A stretch of 64,000 bases of DNA, taken from positions 62,001 through 126,000 of the forward strand of contig JAPOVP010000056.1 in assembly GCA_026708085.1 (NCBI GenBank), read 5' to 3'. The position numbers and the translations under genes were made by a program. The notes below the pieces were generated by a model. The model had not been told where the DNA came from. It did no database searches and saw nothing but the letters and a program-made list of their open reading frames with translations. Position 1 is the first letter of the stretch. Every line of letters begins with the position of its first letter. Positions 8,218 to 16,044 of this stretch are shown in pieces. This DNA comes from Caldilineaceae bacterium (GTDB taxonomy: Bacteria; Chloroflexota; Anaerolineae; Caldilineales; Caldilineaceae).

Positions 8218-11170
8218 GGATGATGCAATCTATATAACTGAAGCTGACTCCATCCAATTCCCGATGGTTCACCACTCGGCCGAAATCGGTTGGACGCCCC
8301 TATCGCCCCAGAAAGCCAGCGAGAAGCGCGGCGGCGTAGATGGCATCTTTTTCCGCGACGAGCTTGAAAAAAAGCTCAAGCAGTTCAACTCGTGGATGTC
8401 ACCCGACGCAATTCGCCAGGTGCTTGAGCGCCTGGAGGCGGTCCCGCCGACAATTGAAGGCAACCGCCAGATACTCTCCTGGCTACGCGGCGAGCGTCAG
8501 ATTTTCGACGAGGACGAAAAGCGCTCCCGGCGCGTCCAGGTCATCGACTTCGAGCGTCCGGCCGAGAACTCCCTCCATGTCACCTGGGAGTGGAGGGTGG
8601 ACCCCCCGGCGCGCAAGGGCAGCCGCGCCGACGTCATGTTTGTCGTCAACGGCATTCCGTCCGCCATCGTTGAACACAAGAACCCCAAAGACGGCAACGC
8701 AATCGAGCGTGGGGTCTCCCAGCTCAGGCGCTACGAGCAGGAAACGCCCGAGCTTCTCGCCGCGCCCCAGCTCTTCAACGTCACCCATCTGCTCGACTAC
8801 TGGTACGGCGTAACCTGGAACGTCAACCGGCGCTACATGGCGCGCTGGAAGCAGAGACGCGACGAGAGCTACAGGTTCGCCGTCCAGTCCTTCTTCGAGC
8901 CGACCGACTTCCTGCGCACGCTCAAAGAATGGATTCTCTTCTACGTTGAGGACGGCGAGACGCGCAAGTCGGTCCTGCGTCAGCACCAGCGCACCGCCAC
9001 CGACAAGATCGTGGCCCGCTGTCAGGACCAAACAAAGCAGCGTGGCCTGATCTGGCATACGCAGGGCTCCGGCAAGACCTTCACACTCCTGACCGCGGCC
9101 CGCCTGATTCTTGAAAACAAAGAGCAGTTCGGCAGTGCAACCGTGATCCTCGTGGTCGACCGCACCGAGCTTGAAGGTCAGCTCAAAGGTTGGGTTGAGA
9201 GGCTCCTGGGCGAGATGCAGAAGTTGGATATCCCACTCTGGAGGGCGAACTCCAAGGCTGAGATGCAGAGGCTTCTCAGGAACGACAGTCGCGGCCTGAT
9301 CATCTCCATGATCCATAAGTTCGAAGGGATCGATAAAGACGCCAACGACCGTGACGGAATCTACGTCTTCATCGACGAAGCGCACCGCTCAGTCGCCAGA
9401 GAGCTCGGCACCTATATGATGGCGGCGGTGCCCAATGCAACTCTCATCGGCTTCACCGGCACCCCGATTGCCAGGACCGAACACGGCGAAGGGACCTTCA
9501 AAATCTTCGGCGTCGACGATGAGCAGGGCTATCTCGACAAGTACTCGATCAGTGAATCAATCGAAGATGAAACGACGCTGCCGTTGCGCTACACCTTGGC
9601 CCCAAGCGAAATGGTCGTGCCTGCCGAACGGCTGAACAAGGAGTTCTTCCAACTGGCCGCGGATGAAGAGATTACCGATGTCGAGGAGCTCAACAGAATC
9701 CTGGATCGCGCGGTGGGCCTGCGCGCGTTCCTTGCGGCTGACGACCGCATCGAGAAAGTGGCGGACTCTGTGGCGCAGCATTTCAGGGAAAATGTTCTGC
9801 CGCTTGGTTACAAGGCCTTCCTCGTCGCAGTCAGCCGCGAGGCCTGCGCCAAGTACAAACGTGCGCTCGACAAGCATCTACCCCTCGAATGGAGCGTGCC
9901 GGTCTACACCGAAAACATCAATGACAGCTTTGAGCGCCCGCTCGTTGCCGAGCTGCAACTCTCATCGCAACAAGAGGCGGACACCCGTCTGTTGTTCAAG
10001 AAAGCCGACGAGAACCCGAAGATCCTGATCGTCACCGACAAGCTCCTCACCGGGTATGACGCGCCGCTGCTCTACTGCATGTACCTCGACAAGCCGATGC
10101 GCGATCACGTTCTCCTGCAGGCGATCGCCCGCGTGAACCGCCCATACGTGGACGCCAACAACGTCAGCAAACGCATTGGCCTCATCGTCGACTATGTGGG
10201 CGTTCTTGGCGCACTGGAAAAGGCGCTGCGCTTCGACTCAGCCGACGTAAGCGGCGTGATCGAGGATCTCGACCTGCTTTTGGCCGACCTTCTGATCAAG
10301 CTGGCCGAAGCGGAGGCCGAATACCTTGACGATGGGGAAACCGGGGGCGCAGACGAGCGCCTGGAACAGATCATCTACGGGCGATTTCTGGACAAGGAGG
10401 CCCGGACGGCCTTCTTTGAAGCCTACAAGGAGATCGAAGAGCTTTGGGAGATCCTTTCGCCTTCGCCGGAGTTGCGCGCCCACATCGACACATACAAACG
10501 ACTCGCCGAACTCTATGCCGTTGTACGCAACGCCTACGCCGACAGTGTCAACTACGTGGTTGACCTGGCAAACAAGACGCGGACGCTGGTAGAGGAAAGC
10601 GCTACACAGCGGAGCCTTGTCCTGGAACTGCCGTCAGTAACCTTCGACGCTCGCACCATCAAGGCGCTCCAAAACGAGCCAGGCTCAGACGAGCGCAAGG
10701 TTTTCAACCTCGTGCGGATCCTGCGGTCCGAGATGGAAAGCAATCCGGGCATGGCTCCCGTGCTCCAGACGCTCAAGGAACGCGCCGATCGCATCGTTGC
10801 AGACCTTCAGGAGCGCGTCATTTCCAGCGTCCTCGCGATGGTTCAGATGGAAGCCTTGGCCAAAGAGAAGGAAGACGCAGTCAAAGCCGCGCAAGAAAGC
10901 GGACTGTCCAGCCGCGCTTTTGCGGTGTTCTGGACACTCAGAAAGGACGAGAAGCTTAACGATTTCGCGATCTCTGCGGACGAACTTGCCCGCGAAGCAG
11001 ATGCGCTTCTGGACAAGTATCCGAACGCGGCCATCAACCCGGACGAGAGGAGGAAGCTTCGAGCCTCTCTATATCGTCCTCTCGTCGGAGTTCACGCCGA
11101 TGAACGCCGCCGTATCGTCGATCACATGATCGCAATCCTGCTGGACAAAGAGGCAGATGCACCTTCATGA
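8210..11170 (+). CDS. hsdR: type I restriction enzyme endonuclease/translocase subunit HsdR
   Basis: This 986-residue subunit cleaves DNA and drives ATP-dependent translocation in the R2M2S complex. Residues ~100-180 hold the nuclease core with D141 (RADVMF) and E155-x-K157 (IVEHKNP). The superfamily 2 helicase motor follows: Walker A TQGSGKT at about residue 285, the DEAH box IDEAHRS with D389, and motif [10 protein letters not shown]. Later come TGYDAPLL and [10 protein letters not shown] (motifs V/VI) and a C-terminal helical HsdM/S-binding domain. The length is normal. The 3' end overlaps the next gene by 14 nt. The true N-terminus is uncertain because a better Shine-Dalgarno lies before an out-of-frame ATG at 8164. 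Confidence 0.93.
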   Translation: MHKDDAIYITEADSIQFPMVHHSAEIGWTPLSPQKASEKRGGVDGIFFRDELEKKLKQFNSWMSPDAIRQVLERLEAVPPTIEGNRQILSWLRGERQIFDEDEKRSRRVQVIDFERPAENSLHVTWEWRVDPPARKGSRADVMFVVNGIPSAIVEHKNPKDGNAIERGVSQLRRYEQETPELLAAPQLFNVTHLLDYWYGVTWNVNRRYMARWKQRRDESYRFAVQSFFEPTDFLRTLKEWILFYVEDGETRKSVLRQHQRTATDKIVARCQDQTKQRGLIWHTQGSGKTFTLLTAARLILENKEQFGSATVILVVDRTELEGQLKGWVERLLGEMQKLDIPLWRANSKAEMQRLLRNDSRGLIISMIHKFEGIDKDANDRDGIYVFIDEAHRSVARELGTYMMAAVPNATLIGFTGTPIARTEHGEGTFKIFGVDDEQGYLDKYSISESIEDETTLPLRYTLAPSEMVVPAERLNKEFFQLAADEEITDVEELNRILDRAVGLRAFLAADDRIEKVADSVAQHFRENVLPLGYKAFLVAVSREACAKYKRALDKHLPLEWSVPVYTENINDSFERPLVAELQLSSQQEADTRLLFKKADENPKILIVTDKLLTGYDAPLLYCMYLDKPMRDHVLLQAIARVNRPYVDANNVSKRIGLIVDYVGVLGALEKALRFDSADVSGVIEDLDLLLADLLIKLAEAEAEYLDDGETGGADERLEQIIYGRFLDKEARTAFFEAYKEIEELWEILSPSPELRAHIDTYKRLAELYAVVRNAYADSVNYVVDLANKTRTLVEESATQRSLVLELPSVTFDARTIKALQNEPGSDERKVFNLVRILRSEMESNPGMAPVLQTLKERADRIVADLQERVISSVLAMVQMEALAKEKEDAVKAAQESGLSSRAFAVFWTLRKDEKLNDFAISADELAREADALLDKYPNAAINPDERRKLRASLYRPLVGVHADERRRIVDHMIAILLDKEADAPS

Positions 11171-11456
11171 CGAGCGCCGCCGCACCATCTGTAATCGCGT
11201 CGATTTCTGGGCGCAGCGGCTCTCCGTTCACCCGCGCCTCGTACGCGTGCAAAAGATGACCCGCAAGTGGGGCTCCTGCTCGAATACGGGGATCATCACG
11301 CTGGCAATCGACCTGGCCGACCAGGAACCTGGATTCCAGGACTTCGTCATCGCCCACGAGCTGCTGCATCTGCGCGTCCCCAACCACGGCAAACTGTTCA
11401 ATTCGTTGATGTCCGTCCACGTTCCTGACTGGAAAGAGCGTAACCTCCAAAGATAG
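11157..11456 (+). CDS. short YgjP/M48-type zinc metallopeptidase-like protein
   Basis: The 99-residue product contains [16 protein letters not shown], typical of the YgjP (DUF45) family, followed by the zinc motif HELLH (H67-E68-x-x-H71) and PNHGKLF with a further His (H77). Full YgjP proteins are about 230 residues; this one keeps only the metal-binding half. Such short M48/DUF45 genes are often found directly behind hsdR, as here, with overlapping reading frames. Its role in the R-M system is not established; processing or turnover of a system component is a guess. Confidence 0.75.
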   Translation: MHLHDERRRTICNRVDFWAQRLSVHPRLVRVQKMTRKWGSCSNTGIITLAIDLADQEPGFQDFVIAHELLHLRVPNHGKLFNSLMSVHVPDWKERNLQR

Positions 11457-11464
11457 GGAATTAT

Positions 11465-11510
11465 TATGGTTGGCCCCAATCGTTAGACCACGAAATGGGA
11501 AAAGCCAAGT
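11465..11510 (-). mobile_element. solo terminal end of IS family A
   Basis: TTGGCCCCAATCGTTAGACC and the following CACGAAATGGGAAAA match the right terminal repeat of the IS3-type element at 19358-19916. No transposase is attached. It lies just behind the R-M operon. The stretch 11511-11760 beyond it has no ORF that I can support. Confidence 0.7.
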
Positions 11511-11760
11511 GCCTCCAGAAGTGTCAGGTGGACTACAACGATCTGCTGCCATATCTTATCTTTGTGGTTAAGGAAAGCGAGCCTAGCGATCACTGATGAC
11601 CGTTTATTGAGGTTAACGCCGTTCGAAGGTTGGAAGGTCTCCGATTGAATCGCTGGGGATGGTAGAGCGGGGGGGCAGATCCCGTCACAACTAAAGAAAT
11701 TCCCTAATGGAACCGAGAATTTCTTCCCGACGAGTGTGCAGTCAAAGTATCTGTGAGTCC

Positions 11761-11810
11761 AATGTGCACCCTTTCCGAAAAATCGGGGTTTCAAATGGGA
11801 TCTACTTTAG
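11761..11810. repeat. 50-bp dispersed repeat R, copy 1
   Basis: This 50-bp sequence (AATGTGCACCC... ending ATCTACTTTAG) recurs at 35668-35717 with about four mismatches. Both copies sit close to ends of IS family A or its miniature derivatives. The origin is unknown; it may be a longer terminal part of one element or a separate repeat. Confidence 0.7.
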
Positions 11811-11889
11811 AATGATTTCCTAATGAAGCAAAGAGCTTCCGCACATTAAGAGAGTAAGACAACCCTCCGCGAACTCAAGGTGAGTATGG

Positions 11890-12057
11890 TTGGTCCCAAT
11901 CGTTAGACCACGAAATGGTCCAAACACAGTACTTGCAGCCTGCCGCGGCAGGCCGTCCCATATCGACGCCGTCCCTAGACCATCGAATTGACCCTCCACA
12001 GGCTGTTTGAATTGCTCCATTTTGCACCTTAGCTTGTGGTCCCGGTCTTGGGGCCAA
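11890..12057 (-). mobile_element. miniature derivative of IS family A (MITE copy 1)
   Basis: The 168-bp element is bounded by imperfect inverted repeats, TTGGTCCCAATCGTTAGACC on one side and the reverse complement of TTGGCCCCAAGACCGGGACC on the other. It keeps the two ends of the family A insertion sequence and lacks a transposase. Three further copies of 178-179 bp occur at 15724, 27754 and 35485. The interior is more diverged than in the copies at 15724 and 35485. Confidence 0.75.
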
Positions 12058-12155
12058 CTTCAACAATCTCAGAAACACAATAACGCCTAGACTACCCCTT
12101 AACATGCGAAAGCAAGTTCGCAACCTAACGCTACCCATATAAGGAAATGTGCAAA

Positions 12156-13154
12156 ATGGAGTTCTCAACACACCTTGTGCGACGTTTTTCCGACACCCCC
12201 TTTTACTGCCATATTTCCACGTTCATGCAGACACTTGTTTACGAGCTTCCTCGATACCGCGTATCAGACGATCAATTCTGCCCTTGCGTTCTAAAGGAAA
12301 CCAGTGGCTTCAAGGCTGCAATTGTTACCAACCCTGTAGATTACATTCTGTCCGATACCTTTATGGACCAACACGCCGTGGACCCCGACTTTGAAAAAAA
12401 TCTTCGAAACGAGTGCGAGGAAGACACAGACAATGTGGGAGCCAAGGCTTTTATGGTCTTTCAAAGAAAAGAGGATTTGGGAGCATTTCCAGCAACTGGT
12501 GGCCAGTGCATCACGATGCAAGAGGAAGAGCAAGAAAAACACTTCATTTATGACTGTCAGGATGCACCTGCACCAACTGTAAACAACATAACCGACACAA
12601 TCAACATGGTTCTCGCGGCCACCAAAGCCGAACTTGAAATAACGGGAGCGGACAAGCAAGTCTTCGGAAGCAGCTGCTACAAGACGATTGACGAGCAATG
12701 TGTCCATATGGGAGTCCCTCCAAACATCTCCGTCAGTCTTGACTTAGTTGGCCCCCCGATTTCATCCGATGTGTTTATGGAAAAGGTGAGGCCAATCAAA
12801 ACCCTGGTGGCAAAACTAGAAGAACGTGCTGAGCAAAGCACGACAGAATTGCTTAGAGATGATGTTACCGATTTTGGGGCACGCCTGCTGGAATTGGTCG
12901 AGGCCCTGAAACTGGACCCATCGCTGGACGACGCCTACCTGCGTTTGTGGTACTTGAGACTTTGGGACCGGGTTGACAGTTTCAACTCTCTGTTTGCGAG
13001 GCGAAGGAGTCCTCAAAGTTTGCGAGATGACCAATTACATGACGAGAAAAACCATCGAGACGAGATAGCACACCGTGGAGTGGATAAGATCGACTGGCGA
13101 GCAGTAGGATCACTCCAGAAAAAAGTGCTTGACTATTTCAAAGAATGTCTGTGA
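12156..13154 (+). CDS. hypothetical protein with C-terminal HEPN-like Rx4H motif
   Basis: I do not recognise the family. The start at 12156 is preferred over the ATG at 12147 because AAGGA (12141-12145) lies 10 nt before it; this gives 332 residues. The N-terminal half is mixed alpha/beta and Cys-rich. Residues ~205-330 are helical and end with a segment containing NHRDEIAHRG, where R301 and H306 form an R-x4-H motif like the RNase centre of HEPN domains. HEPN proteins are common in toxin-antitoxin and abortive-infection systems, and the gene lies between an R-M operon and other defence genes. RNase function is an inference from this one motif. An IS family B element follows 114 bp downstream. 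Confidence 0.6.
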   Translation: MEFSTHLVRRFSDTPFYCHISTFMQTLVYELPRYRVSDDQFCPCVLKETSGFKAAIVTNPVDYILSDTFMDQHAVDPDFEKNLRNECEEDTDNVGAKAFMVFQRKEDLGAFPATGGQCITMQEEEQEKHFIYDCQDAPAPTVNNITDTINMVLAATKAELEITGADKQVFGSSCYKTIDEQCVHMGVPPNISVSLDLVGPPISSDVFMEKVRPIKTLVAKLEERAEQSTTELLRDDVTDFGARLLELVEALKLDPSLDDAYLRLWYLRLWDRVDSFNSLFARRRSPQSLRDDQLHDEKNHRDEIAHRGVDKIDWRAVGSLQKKVLDYFKECL

Positions 13155-13332
13155 TCCCACCTATACTCACCCAACAACCCACCCGCCCCTCAGCTCAAAC
13201 GCAAGCGCGGCCGCCCAGAAAAACTGGTCAAAAGCGACGACACACCAAGAATTGTCGCCCGTTCCTTGTGACCTGCCCCCCAAAAGTTGGTCCAGGTACA
13301 GTGTTATTGTAGGGCCGTAGAAAGGGGGAAAT

Positions 13333-13611
13333 ATGACCAAGAGGAGGCACACACCGGAGCAGGTGATCAAGAAGTTCAGAGAGACCGAGGTAGCGATAGC
13401 CGAGGGCAGCACAGTCGCTGACGCAGCCCGTCGGATAGGTGTGACCGAGCAGACCTTCTATCGCTGGCGCAGCGGGTACGGAGGTCCCATGATCGACCAG
13501 GTCAGGCGCCTGAAGCGTCTGGAGTCGGAGAACAGCCGCCTGAAGAGAGCGGTGGTGGACCTGACGCTGGACAACCAGATCCTGAGGGAGGCGTCTGAGG
13601 GAAACTTCTGA
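13333..13611 (+). CDS. IS3-family transposase OrfA (IS family B)
   Basis: The 92-residue protein is a typical IS3 OrfA: a helix-turn-helix (HTPEQVIKKF ... ADAARRIGVTEQTFYRWR) followed by a leucine-zipper-like coiled coil (RRLKRLESENSRLKRAVVDL). In the family OrfA binds the terminal repeats and is fused to OrfB by frameshifting. The ORF starts 64 nt inside the left end and itself appears intact. Confidence 0.88.
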   Translation: MTKRRHTPEQVIKKFRETEVAIAEGSTVADAARRIGVTEQTFYRWRSGYGGPMIDQVRRLKRLESENSRLKRAVVDLTLDNQILREASEGNF

Positions 13612-14468
13612 GTCCTTCGCGTCGTCGCCGGTGTGTCGACCACGTGAAGGCGCTCTTCGGGGTGTCGGAGCGACGCGCCTGCAGGGCGCTGTGCCATCCT
13701 CGCTCCACACAGCGATACGAGCCGAGCACGGTGGAGGATGAGAGGGCACTGACCGAGGAGATCGTGGAGCTGGTCAGTCAGTTCGGCAGGTACGGCTACC
13801 GTAGGATCACTGCTCTTTTGGGGCATCGTGGTTGGCACGTGAACCACAAGCGGGTAGAGAGGATATAGCGGCGTGAAGGGCTGAAGGTACCGGCGAAGCA
13901 GCCGAAGGGAGGGCGTCTGTGGTTCAATGACGGCTCGTGTGTGCGTCTGTGGCCTGCGTCGAAGAACCATGTGTAGGCCTACGACTTCGTGCACTTGAGG
14001 CTCCATGACGGCACAGGGGTGCGGTTGCTGACCGTCATCGACGAATACAGCAGGGAGTGTCTGGCGATCCGGGCTGCGCGCAGCATACGGTCTGCCGAAG
14101 TGATAGAGGTGCTCTCCGAGTTGATGGTGTTCAGAGGGGTGCCCGACCACATTCGCTCGGACAACGGGCCGGAGTTTACGGCCCGTGCCGTGCGTGAGTG
14201 GCTGGGGCGGGTGGGAGCCAGGACGCTCTACATCGAGCCTGGGTCGCCGTGGGAGAACGGCTACATCGAGAGTTTCAACGGGAAGTTGAGGGACGAACTG
14301 CTGGACAGGGAGGTCTTCTATACGTTGCTGGAGGTGCGTGTGCTGACGGGGCGTTACAGACGGACTTACAACCAGGTCAGACCGTACAGCTCTCCGGGCT
14401 ACCGGCCGCCGGCGCCTGAGACCCTCTTACCTGCCGACCCTGTCCCCGTGCTTGTCGGATTAACATAA
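13601..14468 (+). pseudogene. IS3-family transposase OrfB (IS family B), two amber codons
   Basis: The reading frame enters near 13601 (LLSPSRRRRCVDHVKALFGV) and continues with the DDE integrase core (VLTVIDEYSRECLAI ... RSDNGPEF ... ENGYIESFNGKLRDELL). TAG codons interrupt it at 13866-13868 and 13974-13976, each exactly where a TGG (Trp) would be expected (RI*RREGL and NHV*AYDF). Both fit single G-to-A changes. The catalytic domain is otherwise readable, so the copy died recently. Confidence 0.85.
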
Positions 14469-14494
14469 CGGGTGGTGCAAACATCAGGGGCAGG

Positions 14495-15535
14495 TCAGGG
14501 TTCGAGTTTTCTATGTGTTTGAGCAAAGGCGTATCCGGCCTCTCTCGCTAAGGTTGTCAGGATGGTAGCCGTTATGTTCGTTGGGACACTTGGTCTGGTG
14601 AGGAGTAATGAGATAGTGATTTGCATTAGGGAGATCGCAGTATCGTGTCCGGGGCCTTCTAGACCCGCGTTGCTAGGACCTCCCAGGAGTATTTTCCCAT
14701 CATCTTGATTGATTCCCATTCTGTAGTAAAGCCCATGTGAATTTGCGTGCACATTATCACTAGCCATTCTGTAATATGGTCTGAAGTGATCAAGTCCTAC
14801 TATTTCCTCGATATCTCGAAATGTAGGACGATTTTTTTTCAGGGTTTCTACGGCCCAGCCGTAATCTGAACTGAAGCTTTTTCCGAATCGTTTGATAAGT
14901 TTATCATGTAGATCTTCCAAGACGACCATATCTTCCTGGGAAACTTCCTCTTCGCTGTTTCGTCCATGGACTTTGATTTGGGCGCACATTATTTTATATT
15001 GTTGGATGGGTCGATGCAGCAGGTATTTCTCGGCGAGTTCTTGGCCGTTCTTGCTGATGAAACTTCCTATAACTGAGATTTCATGGAGTGACCGCCATCG
15101 AGCGAAAGCATCGTCTGCAAAGCCTGATTTCAGGAGGGTTAGAATTGCGAGCGAAGTCTGACAGGCTTTTGCATGCAGTCTGGTCAGGGCTTCGAAGACG
15201 TGGTCGTTTGATTCTGCAGCAGCATTACGGAACTCCCTGTTGAACTGCATACCGGCCTCAAAAGCCACCCATATGAGAATTTCCAAGCGGTCTAATGGCA
15301 GACGCCAAAAGTGTCTTAAATTCTGCTCGAACTGATTGATTTTCTTCCTTACTACCTTTAAGTCACCTGGGGATTCATTTATAGTTGCAATTGAGGTAAT
15401 CAAAGCTACCTCATTGAGGATTTGTTCTAATTCTAGATCGGTTTTCTTTTGAAATTCTTGCCACTCTTTCTCAGTTTCAAATGGCGAAAATAGGTTTGCA
15501 AGTTGTGATTCCAGCTTCTCTTGAAAGCCGAGCAC
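14495..15535 (-). CDS. DUF5677-family protein
   Basis: The 346-residue helical protein carries the DUF5677 signature: HAKACQTSLAILTLLKSGFA followed by DDAFARWRSLHEI, and later MASDNVHANSHG. The family has no firmly established biochemical role and is often met in accessory and defence regions. Translation appears to start with GTG at 15535, behind GAGGGGG. The stop codon (TGA, complement of 14495-14497) is the first triplet of the inserted family B element, so the original C-terminus has been replaced or cut by the insertion. Function of the trimmed protein is uncertain. Confidence 0.7.
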   Translation of the reverse strand: MLGFQEKLESQLANLFSPFETEKEWQEFQKKTDLELEQILNEVALITSIATINESPGDLKVVRKKINQFEQNLRHFWRLPLDRLEILIWVAFEAGMQFNREFRNAAAESNDHVFEALTRLHAKACQTSLAILTLLKSGFADDAFARWRSLHEISVIGSFISKNGQELAEKYLLHRPIQQYKIMCAQIKVHGRNSEEEVSQEDMVVLEDLHDKLIKRFGKSFSSDYGWAVETLKKNRPTFRDIEEIVGLDHFRPYYRMASDNVHANSHGLYYRMGINQDDGKILLGGPSNAGLEGPGHDTAISLMQITISLLLTRPSVPTNITATILTTLAREAGYAFAQTHRKLEP

Positions 15536-15723
15536 TTTGATGCGGTCCCCCTCGTGGCTTCTTTGCTAGATGAGGGCTACAACATAGCGCACACGGAGCT
15601 AGGCGTCAAGCAGAAACAAGACCGTGGGGTGGGTATCCCTACGGTTTCATATTGTTTGGTTCTTTGTGTCTTACGTGGGTCAGAAAACGAGGAAGTGAGT
15701 TAGGGGTTACTTGAGATTTGAAG

Positions 15724-15902
15724 TGGGCCCCAAAAACTGGACCACAAGCTGAGGTATATAATGGAGCAATTCACCGAGCCTGTGAAGGGCCAGAACGATT
15801 GTCAAGAAGCAGCGGCAGACCACCCGTTGCCGATCAAGGCTGGCCGCATTCGCCTAAGCGCACCTTGTTTTTCCCATTTCGTGGTCTAACGATTGAGGCC
15901 AA
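15724..15902 (+). mobile_element. miniature derivative of IS family A (MITE copy 2)
   Basis: The 179-bp element runs from TGGGCCCCAAAAACTGGACC to the inverted end TCTAACGATTGAGGCCAA. Inside, the left third corresponds to the leader and first codons of family A orfA, and the right third (GGCCGCATTCGCC, then CACCTTGTTTTTCCC) to the end of family A orfB. It is therefore an internal-deletion derivative. The 188 bp between it and the DUF5677 gene holds nothing recognisable. Confidence 0.82.
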
Positions 15903-16044
15903 CCATACCTGTCGACCCTCTCGCCAGTGGCGGTTACCTTCGCTCATCCTCCTCGAAGAAGCGCAGCCATACATATTCGCTCAGACTTCCGGTCGCCGAA
16001 GCGATGCCACCAGGCTAATAATTCTTGCGAGTCGCTAATTGATT

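Larger units (their letters stand above)
13269..14497 (+). mobile_element. IS3-family insertion sequence (family B), near full length, inactivated
   Basis: This 1229-bp element runs from TGACCTGCCCCCCAAAAG to the inverted end CATCAGGGGCAGGTCA. It contains orfA and an orfB with two nonsense codons. It is the most complete family B copy in the window; remnants lie at 19917, 30128, 38999, 42269 and 48569. Its right end supplies the stop codon of the gene on the opposite strand (14495-15535). Confidence 0.88.
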
